Positions 1 to 7,882 of a stretch of DNA of 12,210 bases are shown here, piece by piece. The first letter of the stretch is position 1, and every line of letters starts with the position of its first letter. Source of the DNA: Byssochlamys sp. IMV 00236 (taxonomy: Eukaryota; Ascomycota; Eurotiomycetes; Eurotiales; Thermoascaceae). Location of the stretch: contig MSJH02000170.1 of the NCBI GenBank assembly GCA_001931875.2, forward strand, positions 1 to 12,210, written 5' to 3'. The notes beneath the pieces were generated by a model, which was given only the letters and a program-made list of their open reading frames with translations, was not told the DNA's origin and searched no databases. Made by a program: the position numbers and the translations under genes.

Positions 1-56
1 AAAAAAAAAAGACAGAAAGAGGAAACTAAAAAAACGTGCTCATACTATTGCTCCCG

Positions 57-93
<37 letters not shown>

Positions 94-258
94 TCCCCCC
101 CTTTCAATTGTTCTCACACGTCATCCCTGTATTTTCTTGTAGACTATACTTTTAATAGCATTTAAACAATAATGTGAAGACATCATATGAGATTGTTATT
201 TTGTACAAATGAACAAAGGACGTGTGTGTGTAACCTGGATTTTTATTTTTTTTCTGTT
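1..258. other. 3' flank of the RING ligase gene, low complexity
   Basis: This stretch opens with ten A residues and contains a CT-rich microsatellite. It carries the 3' untranslated region of the minus-strand RING ligase. An AATAAA polyadenylation-type signal reads on the minus strand at 242-247, about 12 nt past the stop codon. I see no other gene here. Confidence 0.6.
57..100. repeat. CT microsatellite
   Basis: A pyrimidine tract with an uninterrupted TC dinucleotide run at about 65-87, followed by a short C run. It lies downstream of the RING ligase 3' end and has no coding role. Confidence 0.9.
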
Positions 259-1644
259 TTAGCCTTCATTTGAATCAGGATTATTTGTTCTTGAAGAACT
301 TGGTCCTGCCATGGTATTTCGATCATGATTCATTCCTGGTCTCTGCATGGCTTGTTCCAACGGTTGTTGTTCATTGGATGACTCTCCTCTGGCTGTTTCT
401 TCTGTATTTTCCGTTTTGAGGACAGTCGTATTGAAACTACCACAGTGACCACACTTGTGATAAAAGAAGTGATATTTGGCCGGTGTCTTCTTTTCGCAGT
501 CATTACAAAAGATATGAGAGATATACTTGTCGTACTCGGGAGGCATCGGTTGTCGCTCGAGATCCTTATCGAGCCGTTCAAAGTACTCTGACATGTCACC
601 CAACGATTTTAAGCAAGTTGGACACTGGTACGAGGTTTGGATGTATGCTGTATAACAGTGTTTATGGATGCAATGTCCGCATGGCTATATCATAATTAAT
701 GTTTATAAATATTATCATTTTCTTGTATTACCATAAAGATCACAGTGGTTGTACTCGTAAACATGTATTCACCACAGATAGGACAATCGCATTCTAAATT
801 CCTTTCGATGCATTTATGGTCCGTCATAGACTTAACCATGCATATATTGCACTTTTTGCAATGAAAGAAATCCTCTTGTTTACCCTGTCTACAGATACCA
901 CAGTCATCGCAGTGATAGATGGCCTTTCGAGGATCATTATCCCACAACTTGCACTTGTCACAATAGTATCGAGCCATCTGTTGATGACACTGTCTGCAAT
1001 GCTGAGCTGCTGGTTGAAGATGCAAGCAGAGCATACATAGCATATTCTTGGTCTCATGTCTACCCATGCTTATTATTAAAAAGTGATAAACAAACATATA
1101 TACAAACTTGCCTCACAATGTTGTGTCCTTCAACATCGTCATGACAGAAACGGCACGTGTATATCCTTTCGCAGCAGTTGGCTTGCAGCTTGCAGTTGCG
1201 TTGATAGTGTTTACATCCCAAGATGTTTTCTTGTTCCTTCTACATTTTATATTAGAAAAAGGATATAACAAGTCATACACACATACATGATAACTTTTAC
1301 TGTAAATCTCGTTTTGCAATTGTTGATTCGATGAAGGTTCAGTTGTCCCATGAGACATCAAATTCTATATATATATATGCACGTTGTTCAATATTTATGT
1401 ACAAGAAACAAACTACATCATTTACCTGGATGCGTTTGGCTTTGTCTTTGGGACTTAGACTAGAATCTTCTTGAATCTCTTTAATCTTTTTTCGAAGACT
1501 ACTTTCATCAATCTCTACCTTCCTTTCTTTCACTTGTTCCGTTGGTTGTTGTTGTTGTTGTTGCTCAGTTTCGGCATCTTGCCAATCCTCTTCATGGTCA
1601 CTCGCATCAGACAAATTACTTATTTCCTCAAGATGGTTACTCAT
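259..1644 (-). CDS. CHY/CTCHY/RING zinc-finger E3 ubiquitin ligase (Pirh2/RCHY1-like)
   Basis: Five exons, read on the minus strand: 1426-1644, 1287-1364, 1112-1239, 732-1059 and 259-684, giving about 392 residues. The N-terminus is acidic with a six-Gln run. A CHY zinc finger starts near residue 106 (GCKHYQRNC) and a CTCHY segment spans about 160-225 (YYCDKCKLW, HCDDCGICR, DFFHCKKCNIC). The RING runs from C234 (CPIC) through PCGHCIHKHC to C275 (CPTC). A C-terminal zinc ribbon follows (FCNDC near 310, KCGHC near 328), preceded by a PMPPEY motif as in RCHY1. Family members are E3 ligases that recruit E2 enzymes through the RING and target proteins for proteasomal degradation. Introns are 61, 47, 52 and 47 nt. 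Intron 3 needs a GC donor. Family assignment is strong; substrates are unknown. Confidence 0.92.
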
Positions 1645-1764
1645 TATTTCACAAAGAGAGAGAAAAAAGGAAAAGGTATTTTTTTTTTTTCATTTACATT
1701 TTATAAATAATAATAATAAGGAGAGAGGCTAGCAATCATAACCATATACCAACCAGTAGGCTGC

Positions 1765-1880
1765 AGAAAAGCTTTTTCTCTTTTGAAGTGGGAAAAGGTT
1801 CAAAAAAAGAGATTGAATGACAAAAAGTAGGTCATTTTCCTCTCTTATTTATCCTCTTCTCCCAGAGAAAGAGCTTTTCT
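1765..1880. repeat. Long imperfect foldback (inverted repeat)
   Basis: Arms 1765-1780 and 1865-1880 are 16 bp and complementary except for one position that would be a G-U pair in plus-strand RNA. The interior continues to pair: TGGGA (about 1789) with TCCCA just inside the right arm, then AAGAGA with TCTCTT and AATGAC with GTCATT around a loop near 1822-1832. Together these make a hairpin of about 116 nt. It could be a small MITE-like element or a structured transcript. No terminal target-site duplication was evident. Confidence 0.6.
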
Positions 1881-2054
1881 ATAAGATGCAGCTTTCCCGG
1901 CCAAGGTAGTCAGGTTAAGGCCATGCCAAATGTTCCAAAAATTGAAAAAGAATATATGATGCTGTATGGTATTACCCATATGCCTATATTATCCTTACTC
2001 ATTCATTTGAGGCAAAGATTTCATAAGCCACAGCTGCTCAAAAACGTCCTGTAG
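1821..2054 (+). pseudogene. Fragment resembling the N-terminus of malonyl-CoA:ACP transacylase
   Basis: A 77-codon open frame without an upstream start encodes SFPGQGSQ, with FPGQGSQ at 1893-1913. This is the hallmark N-terminal motif of the malonyl/acyl transferase family (FabD, mitochondrial Mct1, AT domains of FAS and PKS). The preceding residues (SQRKSFSIRC) could be the end of a mitochondrial leader. Further on, THMPILSLLIHLR loosely resembles the family's conserved TQPAIL-type helix. The frame ends at a stop at 2052, long before the catalytic GHSxGE motif could occur, and the kinesin gene follows. I infer a truncated, decayed copy. The motif is seen; the family link beyond it is inference. 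Confidence 0.45.
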
Positions 2055-2085
2055 CTAAATTCCGTTGCAGTCAACTTGTGGGAAA

Positions 2086-2086
<1 letters not shown>

Positions 2087-2120
<34 letters not shown>
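2087..2120. repeat. 34-nt poly(A) tract
   Basis: An uninterrupted run of 34 A residues on the plus strand, starting 32 nt after the stop codon of the acyltransferase-like fragment and followed at once by C and seven T. It may be a slippage-prone homopolymer or the tail of a retroposed copy. It lies in the 3' flank of the kinesin gene. Confidence 0.95.
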
Positions 2121-2122
<2 letters not shown>

Positions 2123-2248
2123 TTTTTTGTAAAGTATGTCTAAGTTATAGGAATCTTTGTTTTTGCTCCCCGGGAAAACATAATTGTAATAGATTTCCTT
2201 TCTTTTTAATTTTATGTACACAAGAATGAAATGCATATATGTATAAAA

Positions 2249-4456
2249 CTAATGTTTGTTGGTCAATTTTTTGACAGTTCCAATATGACATGAATTAACC
2301 TAAATATTTATGAGATATATTTATATATCTATATTTATATATGTATACCTTGGTAGCAAATCGTAGTGAGCATAACGTTTCATTAAAGTGTTCAGCCAAA
2401 GGAGATATGTTTACAAACATGAGTGTCTTACAGTTACCGCCTAGCGAGTTTCTCAGCAGCCAAGTCAGCTTAGAGTTTCTGTATGGGATGTGGCTTCCTT
2501 CTTTCTTGTTGACCAAGGCATGTATAACATCACCCAATGAACTCAGACTCTTGTTGATCGCTTGTGTCTCCTTGAGTCGATCGCCCACAGAGCCAGATAA
2601 GGACAGTCTTTCTGAACCAGCCAGATCGATTAAATTCAAAATACCCGACGACCGTTCTCCCGTCTTTTTATTTTCTCCCGTAAGCTGTAACGTGAACACA
2701 CTGTGGCTTCTTGACGATCTCTCGTTCAAATTCGTAGCTCCTGTAGCTCGATTTTGGTTGGCTTTCTTGAGCATCATCTTTACCTTGGACGGTGAATCGA
2801 GTTGAACTGATATAAATAAAAGGTTAACCTTTCTGTCACCTTATATATGTGTGCGTATATATATATATATATACCTGAAGTCATATCAGTCACTACAGTC
2901 TTTCCGTTCTTTTCGTGACGAATTTCATGCTTGATCTTGCCATAGCTTGCTGTATCACCAAGTAAATCATGAATCGTTTCATTGTATATCTCCAAGAATG
3001 TTCCTTCCATTGTGTATTCCCAGCCAAACTGTCTTAGTTGTTGGGTAACGTCGTATATCTGGTGTACTGCTCTTGGTATCATACCAGATGTTTCTTCTGT
3101 TGGCTGTGGCGGTCCTTGCATAGTGAACGTCTTTCCACTCCCTGTTTGCCCATATCTACATAAAAGCAAATCAATAAAAAACTCTCTATTAAAAGTAGAA
3201 TACTCCTTACGCAAATATGCAAACATTATATCCATCCAAGGCAGATTGGACCAACTGTGATATTTCTTCAAAACATTCGCCCTGATTACACTCTGGTCCA
3301 AACACTTTATCAAATGTGAAGGCATATGACTTTGTCGATGATTTTCCTAGTGTCGACGATACTTGTTCAAGCAACTCTATACTCTCATGATCTTCACCCG
3401 AATAATTGATTTCAGCCAACTGCGACCCTTTGTCTCTGGCTATATCATCATAAGTATGTGTTTTTTTTTTCTTTCTTCTTTTTATCTTACCAACGCGTGG
3501 ACGGACTCTACAAAAGACTCTAATATTGCCCTTCAATTCTTGTATCGTATTATGAAGCTTCCTACGGTTCGTTTCCTCCTCAATCAACACACTTTCCAAC
3601 TCTTGTGCCAACTGTTTCTTCTCTGCTAGATCCTGTTCTAGCGTCTTGACTTCATGTTCACGTTCTTCCAAGACTGTTCTCGAGCTCTATAATAAAAAAA
3701 AAATCAATATCATCCGTTTCTAATGCATTCTATATTACCTGAAGCCTCATTTTCAATGTCACAAGTTCAGCATCCACATCCGCATAAGCTGCCGACGTCT
3801 TTTCGGCCGTGACCCGAAGCTTATTATTTTCAAACTTTTCTTCTTCCAACACATGACATGTCTCTTGGTATCGTTGGCTATAAGCATCCAGTTCCTGATC
3901 TAAACTCTGCATTTGTTCATTGTATCGTTTATTCTGTTCGACAAGCTCTCTGCTTTTTAAATGAAATTTTTGAATGATGGTATTGATCTCTTCTTCATGA
4001 CGCGCTTTATTGGCCTACAACAAAATAAGCAAGATAGTTGTGCGTTTTGCTTTTCTTACATAAAGTGTGGTTTCCAAATCTGCCACTTTTTGCTTTGCTT
4101 CTTGTAGAATCGAGTCTTGATTTTGAACTGAGGACTGTAAATCATGTTGTAATTTTTCAATTTCATCCACTATTCTTTATTTTTTAGAAACAAATACATG
4201 ATTCAAGCTCGTCATTACCTTCATTTCCTGTCTCTTCCAGTTTAGTCTGTAATTGGTTCATCTGTCCTCGGGTATCCCAGCTAGGCACCTTCTTTGTTGT
4301 CACTGTCTTTTTGGGTTCAGGTGTAGAGGAACGACTGCTGGTTAGCGTCGGACGAACAGGAATACGTGGAGGTGCAGTCGTGTTTAATCGAGGACGTCGT
4401 GAGTCCTTGTTTTCAGGACTGATCTTTCTCTTTAACGGTCGTGATGCTTTACTCAT
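2249..4456 (-). CDS. Kinesin-14 C-terminal motor protein (Kar3/KlpA type)
   Basis: Eight exons on the minus strand: 4219-4456, 4060-4169, 3739-4014, 3491-3686, 3211-3439, 2875-3155, 2349-2806 and 2249-2299, giving about 612 residues. The N-terminal 80 residues are basic, rich in Pro, Ser and Thr, with nuclear-signal-like stretches (PLKRK, RRPR). A coiled coil spans about 80-255. The neck [14 protein letters not shown] (about 258-271) is diagnostic of minus-end-directed kinesin-14. Motor motifs follow: P-loop GQTGSGKT (352-359), switch I NERSSRSH (471-478) and switch II DLAGSE (504-509). The terminal exon encodes VNSCHIGT. Members bind and slide microtubules in mitotic and meiotic spindles. 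Introns are 45-68 nt and all are GT-AG. The start codon gives a complete family-length protein and lies 102 bp from a divergent gene. Confidence 0.95.
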
Positions 4457-4558
4457 TAAAAAATAAAAATAAAAATAAAAAATTAAAAGAAAGAGATCCT
4501 GTCACAATAAAAGGAGTTCTACTATTTGGCTCTTTTCTTTTTTCTTTATTTTTGCTTT
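4457..4558. promoter_or_regulatory. Compact divergent promoter, kinesin / Sec14-like
   Basis: Only 102 bp separate the two start codons, so both promoters must share this stretch. It holds an A-rich AAAAT repeat near 4459-4482 on the kinesin side and a T-rich tract next to the Sec14-like start. I see no clear TATA or CCAAT box. Confidence 0.6.
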
Positions 4559-5840
4559 ATGTTGACTCCTGAACAACAAAGGGAAAGAATAAACCAGCTT
4601 CGAGACCAAATTGGTCAAGTAGACTATCCATTAACAGACGAGGTACATGTATGTATGTGTATACGATATATCACTGACATAATGTATAAAGTACCTTGAA
4701 CAATTCCTCATTGCCCGAAGTTGGAATGTTGTAAGTTTGACATCATCATAAACACATTTATAAATATTTATTTTTTTTTCAAGTCAGGAGCCAAGGACCA
4801 ACTGGTAAAGACCTTTGAATGGAGAAAATCGAATGGAATAGACCTTCACCCAGTAGCAACAAGGGAAAACAAATTACCCGTGTTATATGCCGTCCGTGGA
4901 TACGAGTCAATTCCAGACAGCAACCTCGAGGCACTACCGGGCGTATCTGAATCTGTGCTGAGAATAAACAAGTATATGGGAGGCACTTGCTTGCATAAGA
5001 CAGATAGAGAAGGATGTCCTGTTTACATCGAAAGACTGGTAACACTTATAAGCCTTATTAAACAAAGACAATGAACGTGTCTATTAGGGATATCATAAAG
5101 CCAAAGAGATTGCCAAGAATGTAAAAACGGAGGAAGTCGAATTGTATCATATTGCATGCACAGAGTTTCTGAATCGAGTCATCATGAAGGATTGTTCAAA
5201 GAAAGCAGGACGTATCATCAATAGGGAAACGGTCATTTTTGATTGTACTGGCATGGGCTGGCACCGTAAGTTTTTATATATATGCTTGATTGTTCATTGA
5301 TTGACATCATTTAGAGTTGCATATGCCTGCTTTAAACTATATCCGCGCTATTGCTCATTGTGATCAGAATTATTATCCAGAGACACTTAACAAACTCTTT
5401 TTGATCAATGCACCTTCGGCATTTGTCTATGTTTGGAAAATAGCAAAGACTTGGCTGGACCCAGGGGTAAGATCATAGTATATACATTATATATATACAT
5501 ATATGCTAATATATGTGTATACAGACAATTGCCAAGATACAGATTTTAGGATCTGACTACAAAGACACTTTACTAAAACAAATTCCTCCAGAGAACTTGC
5601 CTTCCTTTTTAGGTGGTGAGTGTACTTGTGAGCATATGGATGGTGGATGTGTTCCTTCTCAAGGTAAATGATAATCATACATGTAGAATATAAAATAACA
5701 TTCATATAGTATTGAAAAATGCAAAACCCTTGGAAGCACGTGATGATAATGAAAAGGTGTCTACTGCTTATAATACAAGCATCATGAACGAAGCGAAAAC
5801 ATCGGCTGTAGTTCGAGGTCCAAGTTTCTACGGACAATAA
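4559..5840 (+). CDS. Sec14-like CRAL-TRIO lipid-transfer protein
   Basis: Seven exons: 4559-4642, 4692-4730, 4784-5038, 5088-5265, 5315-5466, 5525-5663 and 5710-5840, giving about 325 residues. A CRAL-TRIO N-terminal helical segment includes [13 protein letters not shown] and [13 protein letters not shown] (about 29-70). The lipid-binding domain follows with [38 protein letters not shown] and [23 protein letters not shown], ending with [18 protein letters not shown]. This is the order found in Sec14 phosphatidylinositol/phosphatidylcholine transfer proteins, which act at Golgi and plasma membranes. Exon 2 is only 39 nt. Introns 1 and 2 both end in AAG rather than the usual YAG. Introns are 46-58 nt. 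Downstream it converges on the P1 gene. Ligand and exact paralog cannot be told from sequence alone. Confidence 0.92.
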
Positions 5841-5841
5841 G

Positions 5842-5847
5842 TTTATT
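5842..5847 (-). terminator. P1 polyadenylation-type signal
   Basis: AATAAA reads on the minus strand 12 nt after the P1 stop codon. It lies just past the stop of the opposing Sec14-like gene, so P1 cleavage 10-30 nt further would fall within antisense of that gene's last coding exon. Confidence 0.5.
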
Positions 5848-5859
5848 AAACAATTTTTT

Positions 5860-6298
5860 TTAGTCAAAGAGACCTATTTAAATAAAGTTAGCCTATGTCG
5901 TAAATGTTGTATATCATAGACATACCGAAACCCATGTCATCGTCAGATTCTTCCTTCTCTTCTTCCTTCTTTTCTTCTTCAGCAGGAGCAGCTTCACCAG
6001 CACCACCAGCGGCAGCACCACCAGCAACGGCAGGACCAGCACCAGGAGCACCAACGTTCATGAGAAGAGCCTTGAGGTCTTGACCAGCGAGGGCCTTGGC
6101 ATAAAGAGAGAACCAGATGGGTTCAACTTCGACACCAGCAGCAGAGACTAAAGTCTGGAGCTTATCAGCCTATAAAAAGATGGGGGACATGTTCAATCTA
6201 TGATTATTACAGTTTTAAAAATAACCACTCACAGTGATTTCAATGTTGTCATCTTCGAGGATGAGAGCAGCGTAAACGACAGCAAGTTCAGCAGACAT
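5860..6298 (-). CDS. RPP1: 60S acidic ribosomal stalk protein P1
   Basis: Three exons on the minus strand: 6233-6298, 5926-6169 and 5860-5873, giving 107 residues, normal for P1. The N-terminal helical dimerisation domain ([17 protein letters not shown]) is followed by an Ala/Gly/Pro-rich hinge, a Glu/Lys-rich stretch and the conserved tail [11 protein letters not shown]. The tail contacts translation GTPases, and P1 pairs with P2 on the P0 stalk base of the large subunit. The last exon is only 14 nt; it encodes LFD and the stop. It is joined through a 52-nt intron with a good branch site (GCTAAC). Without that splice the protein would lose the conserved end. Codon choice (GCT, GGT, AAG, CTC) is more biased than in neighbours, which fits high expression. 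Confidence 0.95.
5881..5886 (+). terminator. Sec14-like gene polyadenylation-type signal
   Basis: AATAAA on the plus strand 40 nt after the Sec14-like stop codon. It sits inside the terminal intron of the opposing P1 gene, implying overlapping antisense 3' ends. Confidence 0.5.
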
Positions 6299-6450
6299 TT
6301 GCTATTATGACAAGAGAAAGAGAGAAGGATGGATGGAGAGGGGGGATGGATGGATGGATGGACATACTGGAGCCATATACAAAAATGCCCCGTTAAAAAA
6401 ACAAGTGTACTTGGCGCTATTTTAATTTTTTTTTATTTTTTTTTTTTTTA
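6299..6450 (-). promoter_or_regulatory. P1 promoter and leader, with possible 5' UTR intron
   Basis: Only 152 bp lie between the Spp1-like stop and the P1 start. On the minus strand a GTATGT donor-like site at 6367 and an AATAG acceptor-like site at 6302 could bound a 66-nt leader intron containing CATCC repeats. The upstream gene's AATAAA-type signal (6432-6437) also falls in this stretch. The leader intron is a guess from splice signals only. Confidence 0.4.
6327..6362. repeat. GGAT tetranucleotide repeat
   Basis: Two clusters of GGAT units, 6327-6336 and four perfect units at 6344-6359, separated by a G-rich stretch. On the P1 coding strand this reads as a CATCC pyrimidine-rich tract just upstream of the start codon. 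Confidence 0.85.
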
Positions 6451-7759
6451 TCAAGAATGAATGATGGTGCTATTCTCCAAGAACTCAATCAAATCGATAT
6501 CTTCGCGTCTCTTCTTCATTCTAGCTTTTATCTGTTGTCTTTCTCTTTCCAACATGGACAAAATAACAAACTGTTCAGATTTTTCTTGTTCAATTTCAGC
6601 CAATTTTAATTTCTGCCAGTTTGTATGCTTTGTACATTTCTTGAGAGAACAGGAAGAAAAGGGTTTTTGAGTGACCCATTCGGATTGACTGTTGAGAAGC
6701 GTCAAATCGTGTTCATCTATTGATTCAACCTTTTCCCAAATGGTATCTGGCCAACTCAGTCTTGAATCGAACCCGCAACACTCTTCGTTATGTTTGTTGG
6801 CCAATAGTTCTAAAAACCTCAACTTGTGTTGACACAGTTTGATCATTGATTTTGCATGTTGTCTTTCTTCCTTGACTCTACTCAGTCTTGCTCTATCATC
6901 CATATCCGCAAATGAACTTAATTTTCCTCTTGACAGCGGGTTCTTCATTTCAGCCTGTTCAATACGAGTTCTAGCTACTTGGATACCACAACGATCTGAG
7001 CAATATTTACTTAAATGTCCAAAGTTTTTGCCCATCCTTGCTGGTTTTTGACAGCCTGTATTGGCACATGTTGGTTTCCAAGAGGTCTTTTTGCCAGTGA
7101 CTAATAATAACATGAGTAAAATTTTTTAATTTTTTTTTTTTTTTTTTTTCTCTTTTTACTTTTTGAACAATTTTCACAAAAGAACAAGTCAACAAAGAGT
7201 CCTTGTGATTCAGACAAACCAATGCACTCGCCATGGAACCACTGATTACAGTTATCACAGGCAATCATAAATTCGGTTTCTGTATAAGGTCTTTTACAAA
7301 TACAGTGAACTATATTTTCTTCAGGTAGAGCTCTTGTTTGTTTTGTATCTTCTGTATCATTGCTGTTGTTGTTGTTGTTGTTGTTATTATTTACAGTCGG
7401 CTTTATCAAATGTTTTGTTGGTGGTCTTCCTCTTTTCACTTTTTTGACCATCTATAAACATAATTAGTATTATTCCCTTTTTTCTTTCTTTATATTTATA
7501 TTACCTGTTCATTATTATTAACCACTACTTCTTCTCTTGTTCGTTTATTATTATTATGATGATCATTATCAAGTTCAGGGTATGGAGTGATATGAGGGTA
7601 TTGCCGATTATGTTCTTCAGGAGTTTCTACAGGTTGCCATTTCAAGATTGGAGCCATTCTTTTTCGTAATGGTAAATGCTTTGTTGTATTATTTGGATCT
7701 AAGGGACGTAATAAACCTTCATCGTTATTTTCAATAGCAATTGGAGGAAAAGAAGACAT
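6451..7759 (-). CDS. PHD-finger COMPASS subunit, Spp1/CXXC1-like
   Basis: Three exons on the minus strand: 7505-7759, 7160-7451 and 6451-7100, giving about 398 residues. An AT-hook-like RGRPP (92-96) and a nine-Asn run precede a PHD finger at about 134-180 (HCICKRPYTE, FMIACDNCNQWFHGEC, FFCENC). Y141, M147 and W156 are at positions expected for an H3K4me3-binding aromatic cage. A second zinc motif (C194, C199, C216, C220) in GCQKPARMGKNFGHLSKYCS matches the C-terminal region of CXXC1/Spp1. Coiled-coil sequence and a CCGFDSRLSW segment follow. Members recruit the Set1 H3K4 methyltransferase complex to methylated chromatin. The vertebrate CXXC domain is absent, as in fungal Spp1. Introns of 53 and 59 nt; intron 1 has an ACTAAT branch site. 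Confidence 0.9.
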
Positions 7760-7882
7760 GATTATTATTTATTAAATAAGAAAAAAAAGAGAGAGAATGG
7801 AAAAAAAAGGGCAGGGGGGAAAAGGTTTTTTAATTGATAGAGTGTGAAAGAGAGCCAATTAGATTTTTTTTTTCTATATTTT
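7760..7882. promoter_or_regulatory. Short intergenic: receptor 3' end and Spp1-like promoter
   Basis: A 123-bp AT-rich gap between two minus-strand genes, with purine runs near 7779-7825. It must hold the terminator of the receptor-like gene and the promoter of the PHD-finger gene. I see no distinct motif. Confidence 0.5.

Larger units (their letters stand above)
1645..2248. other. Intergenic: RING ligase promoter and kinesin 3' end, with foldback, relic and poly(A)
   Basis: This gap is upstream of the RING ligase and downstream of the kinesin stop, both on the minus strand. It holds an inverted repeat, a short frame with an acyltransferase motif, and a long homopolymer, each listed separately. 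I found no intact gene. Confidence 0.6.

Noticed and set aside
1797..1808. B-box-like GGTTCAA suggesting a tRNA-derived SINE
   Set aside because: The box is incomplete, there is no convincing A box at proper spacing and no tRNA fold.
2021..2236. Minus-strand 71-codon frame through the poly(A/T) tract
   Set aside because: It exists only because the A tract reads as Phe codons; it has no family resemblance and overlaps the kinesin 3' flank.
2341..2805. Plus-strand 154-codon frame opposite the kinesin motor
   Set aside because: Antisense shadow of the conserved switch I/II exon; no motifs of its own.
4779..5045. Minus-strand 88-codon frame opposite Sec14-like exon 3
   Set aside because: Shadow of the CRAL-TRIO exon; not protein-like.
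5487..5867. Minus-strand 126-codon frame opposite the Sec14-like 3' exons
   Set aside because: It runs across well-supported plus-strand exons and introns and shows no family motif.
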